Source: Yamagishiella unicocca (lineage: Eukaryota > Chlorophyta > Chlorophyceae > Chlamydomonadales > Volvocaceae). From it: DNA of 64,000 nucleotides. Positions within the stretch are counted from its first letter, which is position 1. Each line of letters starts with the position of its first letter. The notes beneath the pieces were generated by a model. It saw only the letters and a program-made list of their open reading frames with translations, was not told the DNA's origin and searched no databases. A program made the translations under genes and the position numbers. Below are positions 1 to 8,923 of this stretch, in pieces. The stretch covers positions 124,001-188,000 of the forward strand of contig BDSL01000139.1 in the NCBI GenBank assembly GCA_003116995.1, written 5' to 3'.

Positions 1-1
1 C

Positions 2-3000
2 ACGCCGTGGGAAACGCAAGTCAACCTGCCGTGCATCGTGGTCAGCGACCAGATTGCGGCCTCCTGTGGTTTCGACTTCCTGATTGGCACCCGCTGCCTG
101 CACGACCTTGCCGTGGACGTGCGCCGATTCCCGCAGCCGCACCTGGTTTGGCACCCGTCCGTGCGGGGCACGGACGGTGTGCCTGAGATGGCATATTTGT
201 CGATGGAGCCGCAACCTGGTGGCGGGGCCCCAGGCTCTGCAGGCGTCCTTTTCCAGCGCTGCTTGGTGGGCCGCCATGAGCCTGAGGAAGTGCTTGAGCT
301 CACCGCCGAGGAGGAGGCAGAAATGATGGAGCTTGCTCAGGCGGAGCCGTCTCCCCCACCACCTTCTGCCCTCGCATCCCAGTCAGGTGCCGGGCCTTCG
401 CACCTGGGGCCGCAGTACGGCCAGCCGGCCAGCGACGCCTTCGCTGAGATGGCAAGGCTGCTGGCCGCCACCACGGATCCGACCGTACGGGCCCTGCTGG
501 TTGGGACACTCAGCCGGCTCGCTGGTAAGCATACCGCGGAGGCACCGCCCAGCCCCCAACGCCCGGCACAACGGCCACGTGAGGGCGACGCAGACAGTGA
601 GTCAGGGGACATGTACGAAGGGCCCCTTCCCTCGGCGGTCGAGCTGGAGAAGATGGGCATTCGCCCTGTGGCTTACAAGGGCGCCGATGAATTTGGGGTC
701 AGGAGCCTCGACCGTCAGGAACGGGCTGTCCGCCGGCAGCTGCACCGTCAGGGCTACCAACCGCCACGACCGCCACCACCGCAGTCACTTCGCGGCCGTC
801 TGGAATACCCAGGCCAACCGCCCATCGCTGGGCTGTGCATGCGACTGCCGTCTCCGGGCCCGGGGGGCCCGGGACCGTCTGCACCGCCTGCCATCACAGC
901 ACCGCGTGGGCGACTTCGGTCACCGGGCCCGGGGGGCCCGGGACCGTCGGTCCCGCCATCGGCAGCAGCACTACGAGAGCAACGGCAGCACTTGGGCCCG
1001 GGGGGCTCAGGGCCGCGAGGGCGCTCGAGCCCACCTGCCCGACGTGCCGTGCACCCGAGTCACGAAGTTGTGCATCGGTCTGCCGCGGAGGAAGCGCGGC
1101 CAACCCTGCAGCCACGGCTGGCTGCAGCCATTGGAGGCGGGCAGGGCCCTCCCGCGGGCGCCGGCGACCGACGAGCTCCACCGCCTGCCCGGGGGGCTGG
1201 CGGGGGGCAACTGCGTGAGAGGGCGGTGGCACCACGGGCGCGGAGCGTGTCCCCGCAACCACCGCCGCACGCGCGACGTCGGCAGCAGGATGTGCAGTCT
1301 TGCACCTACCATCCGTCGCCAACTGAGTACCGCAGGATGCCGTTCGTCGTCTGCGGGCCCGAGCCGTGGCAGCTACGCCTGGAGCTCCACCAAGGCGATC
1401 CCCAGCGCACCAAGGCTGGGCGCGCTCACACCGTGGGGTTTGACACCGGCCTCCGCGCCTACGCCGTCTTCCGGCAGGACTTCCTGGAGCGAAACGGGCT
1501 AGCCTACTCCACGGTGCGCCGGCCTAGCATCTACGACTGGGAACGTCGGGAGCACCAGGCCCTGGGCTCGGTGTCACTGGGGCACCTGCGGTTTTGCCTT
1601 CCTGCGCAGCAGCACGTAGCCGTCCGCCCCCCACCTGCCACCTCCAACTGCTTCTGGCCTGTGGTGCGGGAGCAGGAGCACGACATTGTGCTGGGGAACG
1701 CCTTTCTCCATCACCACGGCCAGCTCGACCTGGCCACCGGTCAAGATGTCGGCACTCTGCGGCTGACCAACTTCGGCGCACCGGAAGCCGCCTCCTTTCC
1801 CCTTGTCACAGGGGTTGCCGACCGGATCGTGTATGCCGCCGCCGCAGTTGGGGTCGCCACCACGTCATCCGCATGCCAGCATCGCGACCGCCAGGCCAAG
1901 GCAGCCCACCGGCGGCACCGGAATGCCTGCCGGCACCTGCGCCAACGCGCCCTGCAACGCACGGAGAGGGACCGGCAGCGCATGGCAGAGGAGCAACAGC
2001 AGCAGCAGCGGGACGCGAAGAAGCTGTGGCGGTTGTCGCGGAAGTGGCGGGGCCACTCCGCGCCGCCCGCGGACGAGATCCGCGCAGCCTCCCCGCCGTC
2101 GTCGCCTCGGCCCGCCAAGTGGCCCACGGCTTGGATAGCACCGCGGCGCTGGCTGGGCACAGGATTCTGGGCAGCACTTCTCCTGTTGTCCTTCCTTGCC
2201 CTGCACGCCAACGCGGGCAACGAGCCGCCCTTCCGCCCGCCGGTCGAGGGTTTCCACGCCGCCCACTGCGACGTCTTCCGCCGTGCACCAATGCTAGCAC
2301 AGCTGCGGGATCGCGTGGCTCCGATCGCACCAATGCCACGCGGGGGGGTGGGCCTGCGGGGCTCGCCCATCCCTCCGTCACCTACCGGACCTGCGCTTCT
2401 GAGCAGCATGCTGGCTGCCCGGGGGGCAGACCTATGCTTGCCAGGAGTTGATGCCGAGCCAGACCGCGGGGCGGTTTGGCTGGGCAGTGCTGACCATGAG
2501 CCGGGCCGCGGGGCGGTCTGGCCGGGCAGCGACGCGGGCCTGCACCTTCCAGGAGCTGACCATGAGCCGGGCCGCGGGGCGGTCTGGCCGGGCAGCGACG
2601 CGGGCCTGCACCTCCCAGGAGCTGACCATGGGCCGGACCGCGGGGCGGTCTGGCCGGGCAGCGACGCGGGCCTGCACCTTCCAGGAGCCAGCCATGAGCC
2701 AGACCGCGGGGCGGTTTTCACCAGCCTGGTTAGCTCTACGGCAGCACAGGACGGCTCAGTAGCGTCTGGCAGCAGCGCAGCAGCAGACCCCGGCCTGTCC
2801 AGGCTGAGTCTCGAGACGTCACTTCCCTCCATGACCACTCCTGAGGGCAATCGGTACCCTGGAACGGGCACCCGGTTCTCCAAGGACGAGCAAGGGGGTT
2901 ACACGTGGTGTGAGCGTCCGGACATGCCGTCCGCACTGCGCGCGCAGTTCAAGCAGATGCTGCATCAGAATGATGCCGTGTTTGCTCGCTCGCTGAAGGA

Positions 3001-6000
3001 CCTGGGTTGCTACAGCGGTGAGATGGGGCCAGCCACCATCGACCTGGTTCATGACCGACCCATCTGGCAGTCCCAGCGTTGGCATTCGCCGTTGGAGCTG
3101 CGTATTCAGGAGGAAAAGTGTACGGAGCTGCGTGACGCGGGTATTATCGTGCCCTCGCAATCCACCAAGTATGCCATGAATGTCACCATGCCAGCCAAGA
3201 AGGATGCAGACGGGCAGTGGACGGACCGGCGCTACTGTTGTGATGCCAGGCCGCTCAACGCGGCCACCAAACCCAACAAGTATGCGCCACCCACGCCGGA
3301 GCAGCTTTTCCAGCGCATTGGCAGCGCCGCCTGGATCAGCAAAATGGACTGCCGTGCGGCCTTCAACCAGATACCTCTCGCGGAAGGGGATCAGGACAAA
3401 ACGTCCTTCTGGTGGCACGGCAAACTGTGGAAGTACACTCGCAACCTGTACGGCTTACGCAACGCTACGGGGCAGTTCCAAATGGTGGTTGATCACGAGC
3501 TGCGACGCTGTGGCCTGGAGCATTGCGCCATGGCATTTGTGGATGACATTCTGGTGTTTTCGCCGTCCCCCGAACAGCATCTGGCAGACTGCGGGGCAGT
3601 GCTGCAGTGCTTGATTCGGTGCGGGCTCAAGCTTCACCCTGACAAAACGGTGTTGGCAGCGGAGGAGGTGGAGTTTTTGGGGCACATGGTGAGCGCGCAG
3701 GGCTTGCGGCCCATGGCAGCGAAGATCGCGGCGATCCTTGCGCTGCAGCCTCCCGCCAACCTAACGGAGCTGCAGGCTCTCTTGGGTTTGGTCAACTACT
3801 ACCGCTGCTACGTACCCAAGTTCAGCGACATCACCGCGCCGCTCAACCAGCTAACCCGCAAAGGTGTGGTTTGGGATGAGCACACGTGGCAACCGGAGCA
3901 CCAGGCTGCGTTGGCCGCCATCAAGGAGGCGTTCAGCCAGGAGGGCCTGATTGTGCGCCGCATTCAGCCGGGTCGACCGCTCATTCTCCACACCGACTTC
4001 TCAGCTGTTGGCATCAGCGGCGTGTTGGGGCAGTTGGATGATGACGGCAATGAGTATCTGGTGGCAGCAGTCTCCCGGTCTCTCAACGTGCACGAGCGCA
4101 ACTACATTTCGTACAAGGGTGAGATGCTCGCGGCCTGCTGGGCTATGCAGACGCTGCGCCCGTACCTCCATGGTGTGCAGTTTACCCTCGTCACGGATCA
4201 TGCCCCGTTGTTGTGGCTCATGGAGAACAGTAACGCTGGCAGTGTCGGCACGTACGCACGCTGGGCCCTCATCATGAGCCAGTACGACTTCGACATCTGC
4301 CACCGTCCTGGCTCGCTGCATCAGAACGCCGACGCTCTCAGCCGCATGCCGCCCGCTGACGACCGTGATGGCACGGGCTCCCGGATGGATGAGGAGTCAG
4401 ACCCTGCACCGCCGATGCCCACGCTTGTGCCTTACCCGAGAGTGCTCACCACCAGCATTGCGGCCAGCATCAGCGATACCATGCAGGTGTTGTTAACGGC
4501 TGCGCGGGGTCAGCATGATCGTCTGCACACGGTATTGGCGACGGGCGTAGGAGGGGTGCTGCCGACGGCCGAGGAGCTGTTGGCAGGCCACAATGGTGCA
4601 ATTGGTGATGCGACGGAGGTGTGCCCACTGGAGCAGCCGTCACTGTCCGCCGTCGCCACCAAAGGGTTGATTCAGTTGGCCAATCGCCTGGCAAGGGAGC
4701 ATCGAGTTGCACTCAACGCCTTGTCATGCGAGCCAGCACGAGCCCAGGTTGCCCGCGGGGCGGGCAGCCCGGACTTGGACGACCTCACCCTCTCCCTGAA
4801 CACCAGCCTGGTGTCACATCATTTCCTGGAGAAAGCAACTTCAGAGGGGATTGTGGTGGTGGAACACGGTCAGCATGCGTCAGGTCTTGAGGCCTGCCTC
4901 CGGGCAGGTTGGCGGGTGCGTGAGTACATGGTTATTGAGCCGCCGCCCGCGCCTGCTATCAAAACGCTGCGGCAGCGACTTCACAGCCTGGAGATCGACT
5001 ATCCTGGGCAACTCATGACCATGGCCACCAAAAGGCCCTTCACGCAGCTGCCAGCCACTGGTCCCATCACGGAGGCCATGTTACGCAATTTGGGCGCCTG
5101 CAAAGCGCACCAGTGGTTGGTGGTGGGAGACCTTGACTCGTTGGCCGCGCCGGGGGCGTCGGTGCTGATGAGCCTAGTCGGAGCCTTGCAGCGGCTGCAG
5201 CCCCGCTTGCTCCCCGGCTACCTTCTTCAGGTCAGTGGTGACACGACAGGGGACAGTGCTTTTGGCAATGGCGCTGTAGTTGATTTGGCGCGCCTGGGCA
5301 GGCACCAACATCACCTCTGCACAGTCTACACCAACTTAGCGGATGTAAATCGGCTTTCGCGTATGATCGACACGCAAACCTGGCAGCCTGCCGCCGGCAC
5401 ACTGGAGCAGTTGTTGCCGGGGCGCCTTCTGTCGCCAGTGGAGAGCCCATTTCCCCGTCCTTACCTCCAGTGCGACGTCCCGGGCCGGCGCCCGTTAGTG
5501 TTGCCACCAGGAGATGTCTTCAGCGTCATGCTGCCTGGCCCGGGGGGCCAGGCTCAGCTGACCCCTGCAGAGCTGGAGGGCGTGCTGGGGCTGCCGGGGG
5601 CAGCCACAGCAGGCATCGACGATGCGCTTCGGCGGCAGGTCATGGCCCGGGGGGTCTCGCTGCCTGCCGCCGCCCAAATCTTCGCCTTTGCTCAAGCCTT
5701 ACAGCGTGCCTTCCTCACGCCTCACCACATGGCGAATTTACGTCCCCGCTACGCCATTGAGCCCCCGGCCTTTCCGCAGGGGGGGAAGTGTCTCTGGACT
5801 CAGCGGATAGGCCGGCAGCTTATCTGGCGATGGCGACGCGGGCAGCACCAGCTTTGGAGCATTGCACAGTGCTGCTCGCGGAGGTTGCAGCCACCACTGA
5901 CCTCCAGCCGTCAGCGGAGCTCACGGACCCATGGGACGACCCGCAGCTGCACCACCTACTGCGGCACGGCAATTTCAGCAAGGAGCTACCGGCGGATGAG

Positions 6001-6205
6001 CAGCGACGGGTCAACAAGCGCGCTCGGTCGTACCGCCTGGCCGGGACGACCCTGCACCGCATCATGCCCAATGGCACTGCGCGTGAGGTGCCTGAGCCGG
6101 GTCGCCGCCGGGAGATCGTCGAGCAGACGCACAGCAAGCTGGGGCACTTCGGGGTGCGGCGCACTCTCGGACTCCTGCAGACGAGCTTCTGGTGGCCAGG
6201 TATGA
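2..6205 (+). CDS. Retroelement polyprotein: protease, RT, RNase H, DNMT-like domain (5' partial)
   Basis: The frame is open from base 2; numbering here is from a GTG at 38, so no true start is claimed. Residues 1-60 resemble the end of a retropepsin fold. A second protease-like region has GFDTGL near 469 and an ILG-type DIVLGNAFL further on. A hydrophobic stretch near 704-727 could be a membrane segment. Four 22-residue repeats follow (bases about 2490-2720). Reverse transcriptase spans roughly 1010-1250 with FVDD at 1167. A gypsy-type RNase H follows (TDFSA near 1318, TDHAPL). Residues about 1600-1893 resemble a DNMT3-like cytosine methyltransferase: GIVVVEHGQHASGLE for motif I, and LTPAELEGVLGLP plus SLPAAAQIFAFA near the end. 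The catalytic Pro-Cys is not visible, so that domain is probably inactive. Past base 5785 the frame yields no integrase; the product probably continues by -1 shift into the next ORF. Confidence 0.85.
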   Translation, partial: TPWETQVNLPCIVVSDQIAASCGFDFLIGTRCLHDLAVDVRRFPQPHLVWHPSVRGTDGVPEMAYLSMEPQPGGGAPGSAGVLFQRCLVGRHEPEEVLELTAEEEAEMMELAQAEPSPPPPSALASQSGAGPSHLGPQYGQPASDAFAEMARLLAATTDPTVRALLVGTLSRLAGKHTAEAPPSPQRPAQRPREGDADSESGDMYEGPLPSAVELEKMGIRPVAYKGADEFGVRSLDRQERAVRRQLHRQGYQPPRPPPPQSLRGRLEYPGQPPIAGLCMRLPSPGPGGPGPSAPPAITAPRGRLRSPGPGGPGPSVPPSAAALREQRQHLGPGGSGPRGRSSPPARRAVHPSHEVVHRSAAEEARPTLQPRLAAAIGGGQGPPAGAGDRRAPPPARGAGGGQLRERAVAPRARSVSPQPPPHARRRQQDVQSCTYHPSPTEYRRMPFVVCGPEPWQLRLELHQGDPQRTKAGRAHTVGFDTGLRAYAVFRQDFLERNGLAYSTVRRPSIYDWERREHQALGSVSLGHLRFCLPAQQHVAVRPPPATSNCFWPVVREQEHDIVLGNAFLHHHGQLDLATGQDVGTLRLTNFGAPEAASFPLVTGVADRIVYAAAAVGVATTSSACQHRDRQAKAAHRRHRNACRHLRQRALQRTERDRQRMAEEQQQQQRDAKKLWRLSRKWRGHSAPPADEIRAASPPSSPRPAKWPTAWIAPRRWLGTGFWAALLLLSFLALHANAGNEPPFRPPVEGFHAAHCDVFRRAPMLAQLRDRVAPIAPMPRGGVGLRGSPIPPSPTGPALLSSMLAARGADLCLPGVDAEPDRGAVWLGSADHEPGRGAVWPGSDAGLHLPGADHEPGRGAVWPGSDAGLHLPGADHGPDRGAVWPGSDAGLHLPGASHEPDRGAVFTSLVSSTAAQDGSVASGSSAAADPGLSRLSLETSLPSMTTPEGNRYPGTGTRFSKDEQGGYTWCERPDMPSALRAQFKQMLHQNDAVFARSLKDLGCYSGEMGPATIDLVHDRPIWQSQRWHSPLELRIQEEKCTELRDAGIIVPSQSTKYAMNVTMPAKKDADGQWTDRRYCCDARPLNAATKPNKYAPPTPEQLFQRIGSAAWISKMDCRAAFNQIPLAEGDQDKTSFWWHGKLWKYTRNLYGLRNATGQFQMVVDHELRRCGLEHCAMAFVDDILVFSPSPEQHLADCGAVLQCLIRCGLKLHPDKTVLAAEEVEFLGHMVSAQGLRPMAAKIAAILALQPPANLTELQALLGLVNYYRCYVPKFSDITAPLNQLTRKGVVWDEHTWQPEHQAALAAIKEAFSQEGLIVRRIQPGRPLILHTDFSAVGISGVLGQLDDDGNEYLVAAVSRSLNVHERNYISYKGEMLAACWAMQTLRPYLHGVQFTLVTDHAPLLWLMENSNAGSVGTYARWALIMSQYDFDICHRPGSLHQNADALSRMPPADDRDGTGSRMDEESDPAPPMPTLVPYPRVLTTSIAASISDTMQVLLTAARGQHDRLHTVLATGVGGVLPTAEELLAGHNGAIGDATEVCPLEQPSLSAVATKGLIQLANRLAREHRVALNALSCEPARAQVARGAGSPDLDDLTLSLNTSLVSHHFLEKATSEGIVVVEHGQHASGLEACLRAGWRVREYMVIEPPPAPAIKTLRQRLHSLEIDYPGQLMTMATKRPFTQLPATGPITEAMLRNLGACKAHQWLVVGDLDSLAAPGASVLMSLVGALQRLQPRLLPGYLLQVSGDTTGDSAFGNGAVVDLARLGRHQHHLCTVYTNLADVNRLSRMIDTQTWQPAAGTLEQLLPGRLLSPVESPFPRPYLQCDVPGRRPLVLPPGDVFSVMLPGPGGQAQLTPAELEGVLGLPGAATAGIDDALRRQVMARGVSLPAAAQIFAFAQALQRAFLTPHHMANLRPRYAIEPPAFPQGGKCLWTQRIGRQLIWRWRRGQHQLWSIAQCCSRRLQPPLTSSRQRSSRTHGTTRSCTTYCGTAISARSYRRMSSDGSTSALGRTAWPGRPCTASCPMALRVRCLSRVAAGRSSSRRTASWGTSGCGALSDSCRRASGGQV
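2490..2720 (+). repeat. 66-bp in-frame tandem repeat in polyprotein
   Basis: Nearly identical 66-bp units, each encoding 22 residues of the type EPGRGAVWPGSDAGLHLPGA. About three full units and a diverged fourth lie between the hydrophobic segment and reverse transcriptase. The period is a multiple of three, so the frame is kept. Confidence 0.85.
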
Positions 6206-8427
6206 CCCGGGATGTCAGCAACGTGGTTGGCTCGTGCAAGCTGTGTGACCAAGTGAACACGACCAGCAACGTGCGGCCGGAGGAGCTCCAGCCGTTGCCT
6301 ATACGGGGCCCCTTCTATCGTTGGGGTTGTGACTTGGCTAGTCCCTTCCCCACCACGGCTAGAGGCAACACCATGGTCATGGTGTGCATTGAGCACTTCA
6401 CCAAGCATGTGGAGCTCATAGCCCTACCGAACAAGACCGCCAATGAGACTGGTCGTGCGTTCCTGGAGCGAGTGCTGTCACGGTTCTCAGCCCCAGCAGA
6501 GGTGGTCACCGATAGGGGCACTGAGTGGGAAGGCTGCTTCGCGGCGCTGTGCGAGCAGTGTCTCATCGATCATCGCCGCACCTCGCCTAACCATCCCCAA
6601 GCCGATGGAGCATCGGAGCGGATAGTGCAGGTGTTGAAACGGTCGCTCTGCAAGTCCTGTGCGGCTGAAGGCTCAGCGCGTAACTGGGATGACTACTTGC
6701 CCTGGCTGACTCTTGGCTACAACTGCTCGCCACAAGCCTCAACAGGTTTCTCGCCGTACGTGCTGCTCTACGGGGTGGAGCCAGTCGTACCGCCAGCCCT
6801 GCGTCAACGGTTCGAAGCGCCGTTGGATGTGGCACAGGAGGCGCACTTTCACCAATACCTCACGCTGCGCGCTGAGGCGGTGCGCCACATGATGCCAGCT
6901 GCTGCGGGCAATCTCCTGATCGCCCAGCATCGCGACAAGCACCGGTATGCTCGGGTGCGCGCGGGCGGATATAAGCCGCGTTTCGGTCGTTATGAGCCAG
7001 GTGACTACGTGTATGTTGTGGAGCGCAACCGCCGTAGCACTCTTCAGGTTCCGACCAGGGAGAACGTCCTTCGTGTCATCGAGGTGACGGCAGCAGGGGT
7101 GGCCACTTTGCGGGGCCGGTGCAGTACGGAACGCAAGGAGAATGTCACCAACCTCAGGCCGTGCCACCTTCCCGACTTGGACCCCATCGAGGACCCCAGG
7201 CTCGCAGTGCCGTCGCTGAACTTAGCATGCGAAGTCTGTGGGTTCCCGGATAAGGAGGAGGTCATGTTGCTCTGTGACGGGTGTGGCACCGGATGGCACA
7301 CGCATTGCCTTAAGCCACCGCTGAAGACTGTGCCTGCTGGCGCCTGGGTCTGCCCGGAGTGCATCGCGTCAGGCATCACCGCGGAGCAGCTGTCGGTCAA
7401 ACCCCTCCCGGAAGCTGCCATTCCCGCACCGCAGATTTTCCTCAGCGCTGATCAGCGACGCCGCTTGGCAGCGGCGTCGGCTCTGGACGGGCGGGCCGTA
7501 CGACGTAAGTACACCGACCCGGTGACGCTGGAGGACTCTGTGCTCGGGGGAGAGGCTCATTTCCTGGGTCAGGATGCTCGACCCAAGGCCTACGAGGTGC
7601 GCTACACCGACGGCAGCACGGAGTGTATGTCACTGGCGGAGCTGCGCAAGCATCTGGCCCCTGAACCAGCAAAGGATCGGGGCCGGCGTAGCAGTCGCAC
7701 CGCTCTGGCAGTCAGCATGGAGTCGCTTCCGGACAAGTGGGACCTGGGTACAGTTGCGGGCGTGCGCGGGGCGCTTGCGAAGCTCATGCCGCACGGGGAG
7801 CCCTCAGCCAATCTGGTGGGGCGGTTGGTCAACCGCGTGCCAGCCGGGCCACTGTTCCTGCAACGAGCCGGCCAGGCCACTCCCAACCAACCTGAGTGTG
7901 TGTCAACAATCACCGCGGAGCTGGAACCGCTGCTGCAGGTGGTTGACTTCAGCAAGTGCACTGGGGTACTGGATCCGTGGAGTGGGACTGGGACTATAGC
8001 TCGCGTGTTTAGGCAGAAAGGGTACATGACGTACCGCAACGACGTGTTCGAGGGGCATGAAGCTGAGCGTCACGAGGATGCGCTGCAGCCTGGGTTTTAT
8101 AGACGTGTGCAGGATGTGTGGAGTTATGATGCGATCGTAGCCTCGCCGTGGTTTGCCATGCTAGATCTAGCTTTGCCTCTCGCTGTTAGCTTTGCACCAG
8201 TAGTCGCATTTCACGTGCCTGGGCACTATGTCACGGACGCGCATGACGTGCGTCGCGGTTATCTGCAGTCGCTTGCCAAGGCTGGGCGCCTAGCACTCAT
8301 CATGGGCTTGCCACGCGGGCGCATGGGCAAGAGGTGCATGTGGGTAGTAGTGTTCGCGAGCCGCTGCCTTCGCGAGCAAATGCTCAGGACGAGCGAGGCT
8401 GTGGATGGACCGTGGGTGATGATGTAG
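5788..8427 (+). CDS. Retroelement integrase with PHD finger and methyltransferase-like tail
   Basis: It is 879 codons from a GTG-initiated reading, but the frame is open further upstream and is probably entered by -1 frameshift at 5779-5785. An HHCC zinc finger lies at about 115-153 (HSKLGHFG..CKLC). The integrase core has Asp182, Asp242 (VTDRGTEW) and Glu277 (DGASERIV), the DDE set of retroviral-type integrases. A C4HC3 PHD finger spans about 481-525 (CEVCGF, LLCDGCGTGWHTHC, WVCPEC), a domain that commonly reads histone tails. Next comes a segment like a small Tudor/chromo fold (YEVRYTDGSTECM). From about 700 to the end is a Rossmann-type region with VLDPWSGTGTIARVF and IVASPWFAML, recalling motifs I and IV of amino-methyltransferases. 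Targeting of integration by the PHD finger is inference. Confidence 0.85.
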   Translation: MSLDSADRPAAYLAMATRAAPALEHCTVLLAEVAATTDLQPSAELTDPWDDPQLHHLLRHGNFSKELPADEQRRVNKRARSYRLAGTTLHRIMPNGTAREVPEPGRRREIVEQTHSKLGHFGVRRTLGLLQTSFWWPGMTRDVSNVVGSCKLCDQVNTTSNVRPEELQPLPIRGPFYRWGCDLASPFPTTARGNTMVMVCIEHFTKHVELIALPNKTANETGRAFLERVLSRFSAPAEVVTDRGTEWEGCFAALCEQCLIDHRRTSPNHPQADGASERIVQVLKRSLCKSCAAEGSARNWDDYLPWLTLGYNCSPQASTGFSPYVLLYGVEPVVPPALRQRFEAPLDVAQEAHFHQYLTLRAEAVRHMMPAAAGNLLIAQHRDKHRYARVRAGGYKPRFGRYEPGDYVYVVERNRRSTLQVPTRENVLRVIEVTAAGVATLRGRCSTERKENVTNLRPCHLPDLDPIEDPRLAVPSLNLACEVCGFPDKEEVMLLCDGCGTGWHTHCLKPPLKTVPAGAWVCPECIASGITAEQLSVKPLPEAAIPAPQIFLSADQRRRLAAASALDGRAVRRKYTDPVTLEDSVLGGEAHFLGQDARPKAYEVRYTDGSTECMSLAELRKHLAPEPAKDRGRRSSRTALAVSMESLPDKWDLGTVAGVRGALAKLMPHGEPSANLVGRLVNRVPAGPLFLQRAGQATPNQPECVSTITAELEPLLQVVDFSKCTGVLDPWSGTGTIARVFRQKGYMTYRNDVFEGHEAERHEDALQPGFYRRVQDVWSYDAIVASPWFAMLDLALPLAVSFAPVVAFHVPGHYVTDAHDVRRGYLQSLAKAGRLALIMGLPRGRMGKRCMWVVVFASRCLREQMLRTSEAVDGPWVMM

Positions 8428-8471
8428 TGTTGCACTGGGTGTAGAGCGCGATCAGGGGGGGCAGTTCGTTG

Positions 8472-8923
8472 CCCAGTCGTTGCGGGGCCCTGTTTTGTCG
8501 TTAGCTGTTTGCAGTTTCTGAGCCTTTGAGCTTGCGTGTTCTGGTTTGTGTGCTTGCCCTCCTGAGAGGAGTTCTGCAGTGACGAACCTGTTGGCCATTA
8601 GGCCCATGTTAGGCCGTGAGACGGACCTATGCGTTGTGCTGTGCTACCTTAGAGCAGCTTCCCCTAGGCTTCAGCTGGGGGGGGAGTCTTCCGTAGGCCC
8701 AGTCGTTGCGGGGCCCTGTTTTGTCGTTAGCTGTTTGCAGTTTCTGAGCCTTTGAGCTTGCGTGTTCTGGTTTGTGTGCTTGCCCTCCTGAGAGGAGTTC
8801 TGCAGTGACGAACCTGTTGGCCATTAGGCCCATGTTAGGCCGTGAGACGGACCTATGTGTTGTGCTGTGCTACCTTAGAGCAGCTTCCCCTAGGTTTCAG
8901 CTGGGGGGGGAGTCTTCCGTAGG
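8472..8923. repeat. Two tandem 226-bp units at the retroelement 3' end
   Basis: Units 8472-8697 and 8698-8923 are almost identical; I see only two C/T differences. Each ends with a run of eight G and AGTCTTCCGTAGGC. The second unit contains the last codons and stop of the minus-strand OTU gene. The unit may be part of an LTR or a duplicated element/host junction. A 15-base piece of its end recurs near 11938-11952. Confidence 0.8.

Larger units (their letters stand above)
1..8923 (+). mobile_element. Ty3/gypsy-type LTR retroelement, 5' end outside window
   Basis: Two overlapping plus-strand ORFs encode, in order, protease-like, reverse transcriptase, RNase H, DNMT-like, integrase, PHD and methyltransferase-like domains. 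RT-RNase H before integrase is the Ty3/gypsy order. The reading frame is open to the left edge, so gag and the 5' LTR lie outside. I could not define an LTR by a TG..CA pair; a G-run near 8454 after the last stop could be a polypurine tract, followed by two tandem 226-bp units that may be part of the 3' end. The long intact ORFs suggest a fairly young copy. The right boundary is inferred. Confidence 0.85.

Noticed and set aside
1741..2883. Long minus-strand frames opposite the gypsy ORF
   Set aside because: Shadows caused by GC-rich codon bias of the polyprotein.
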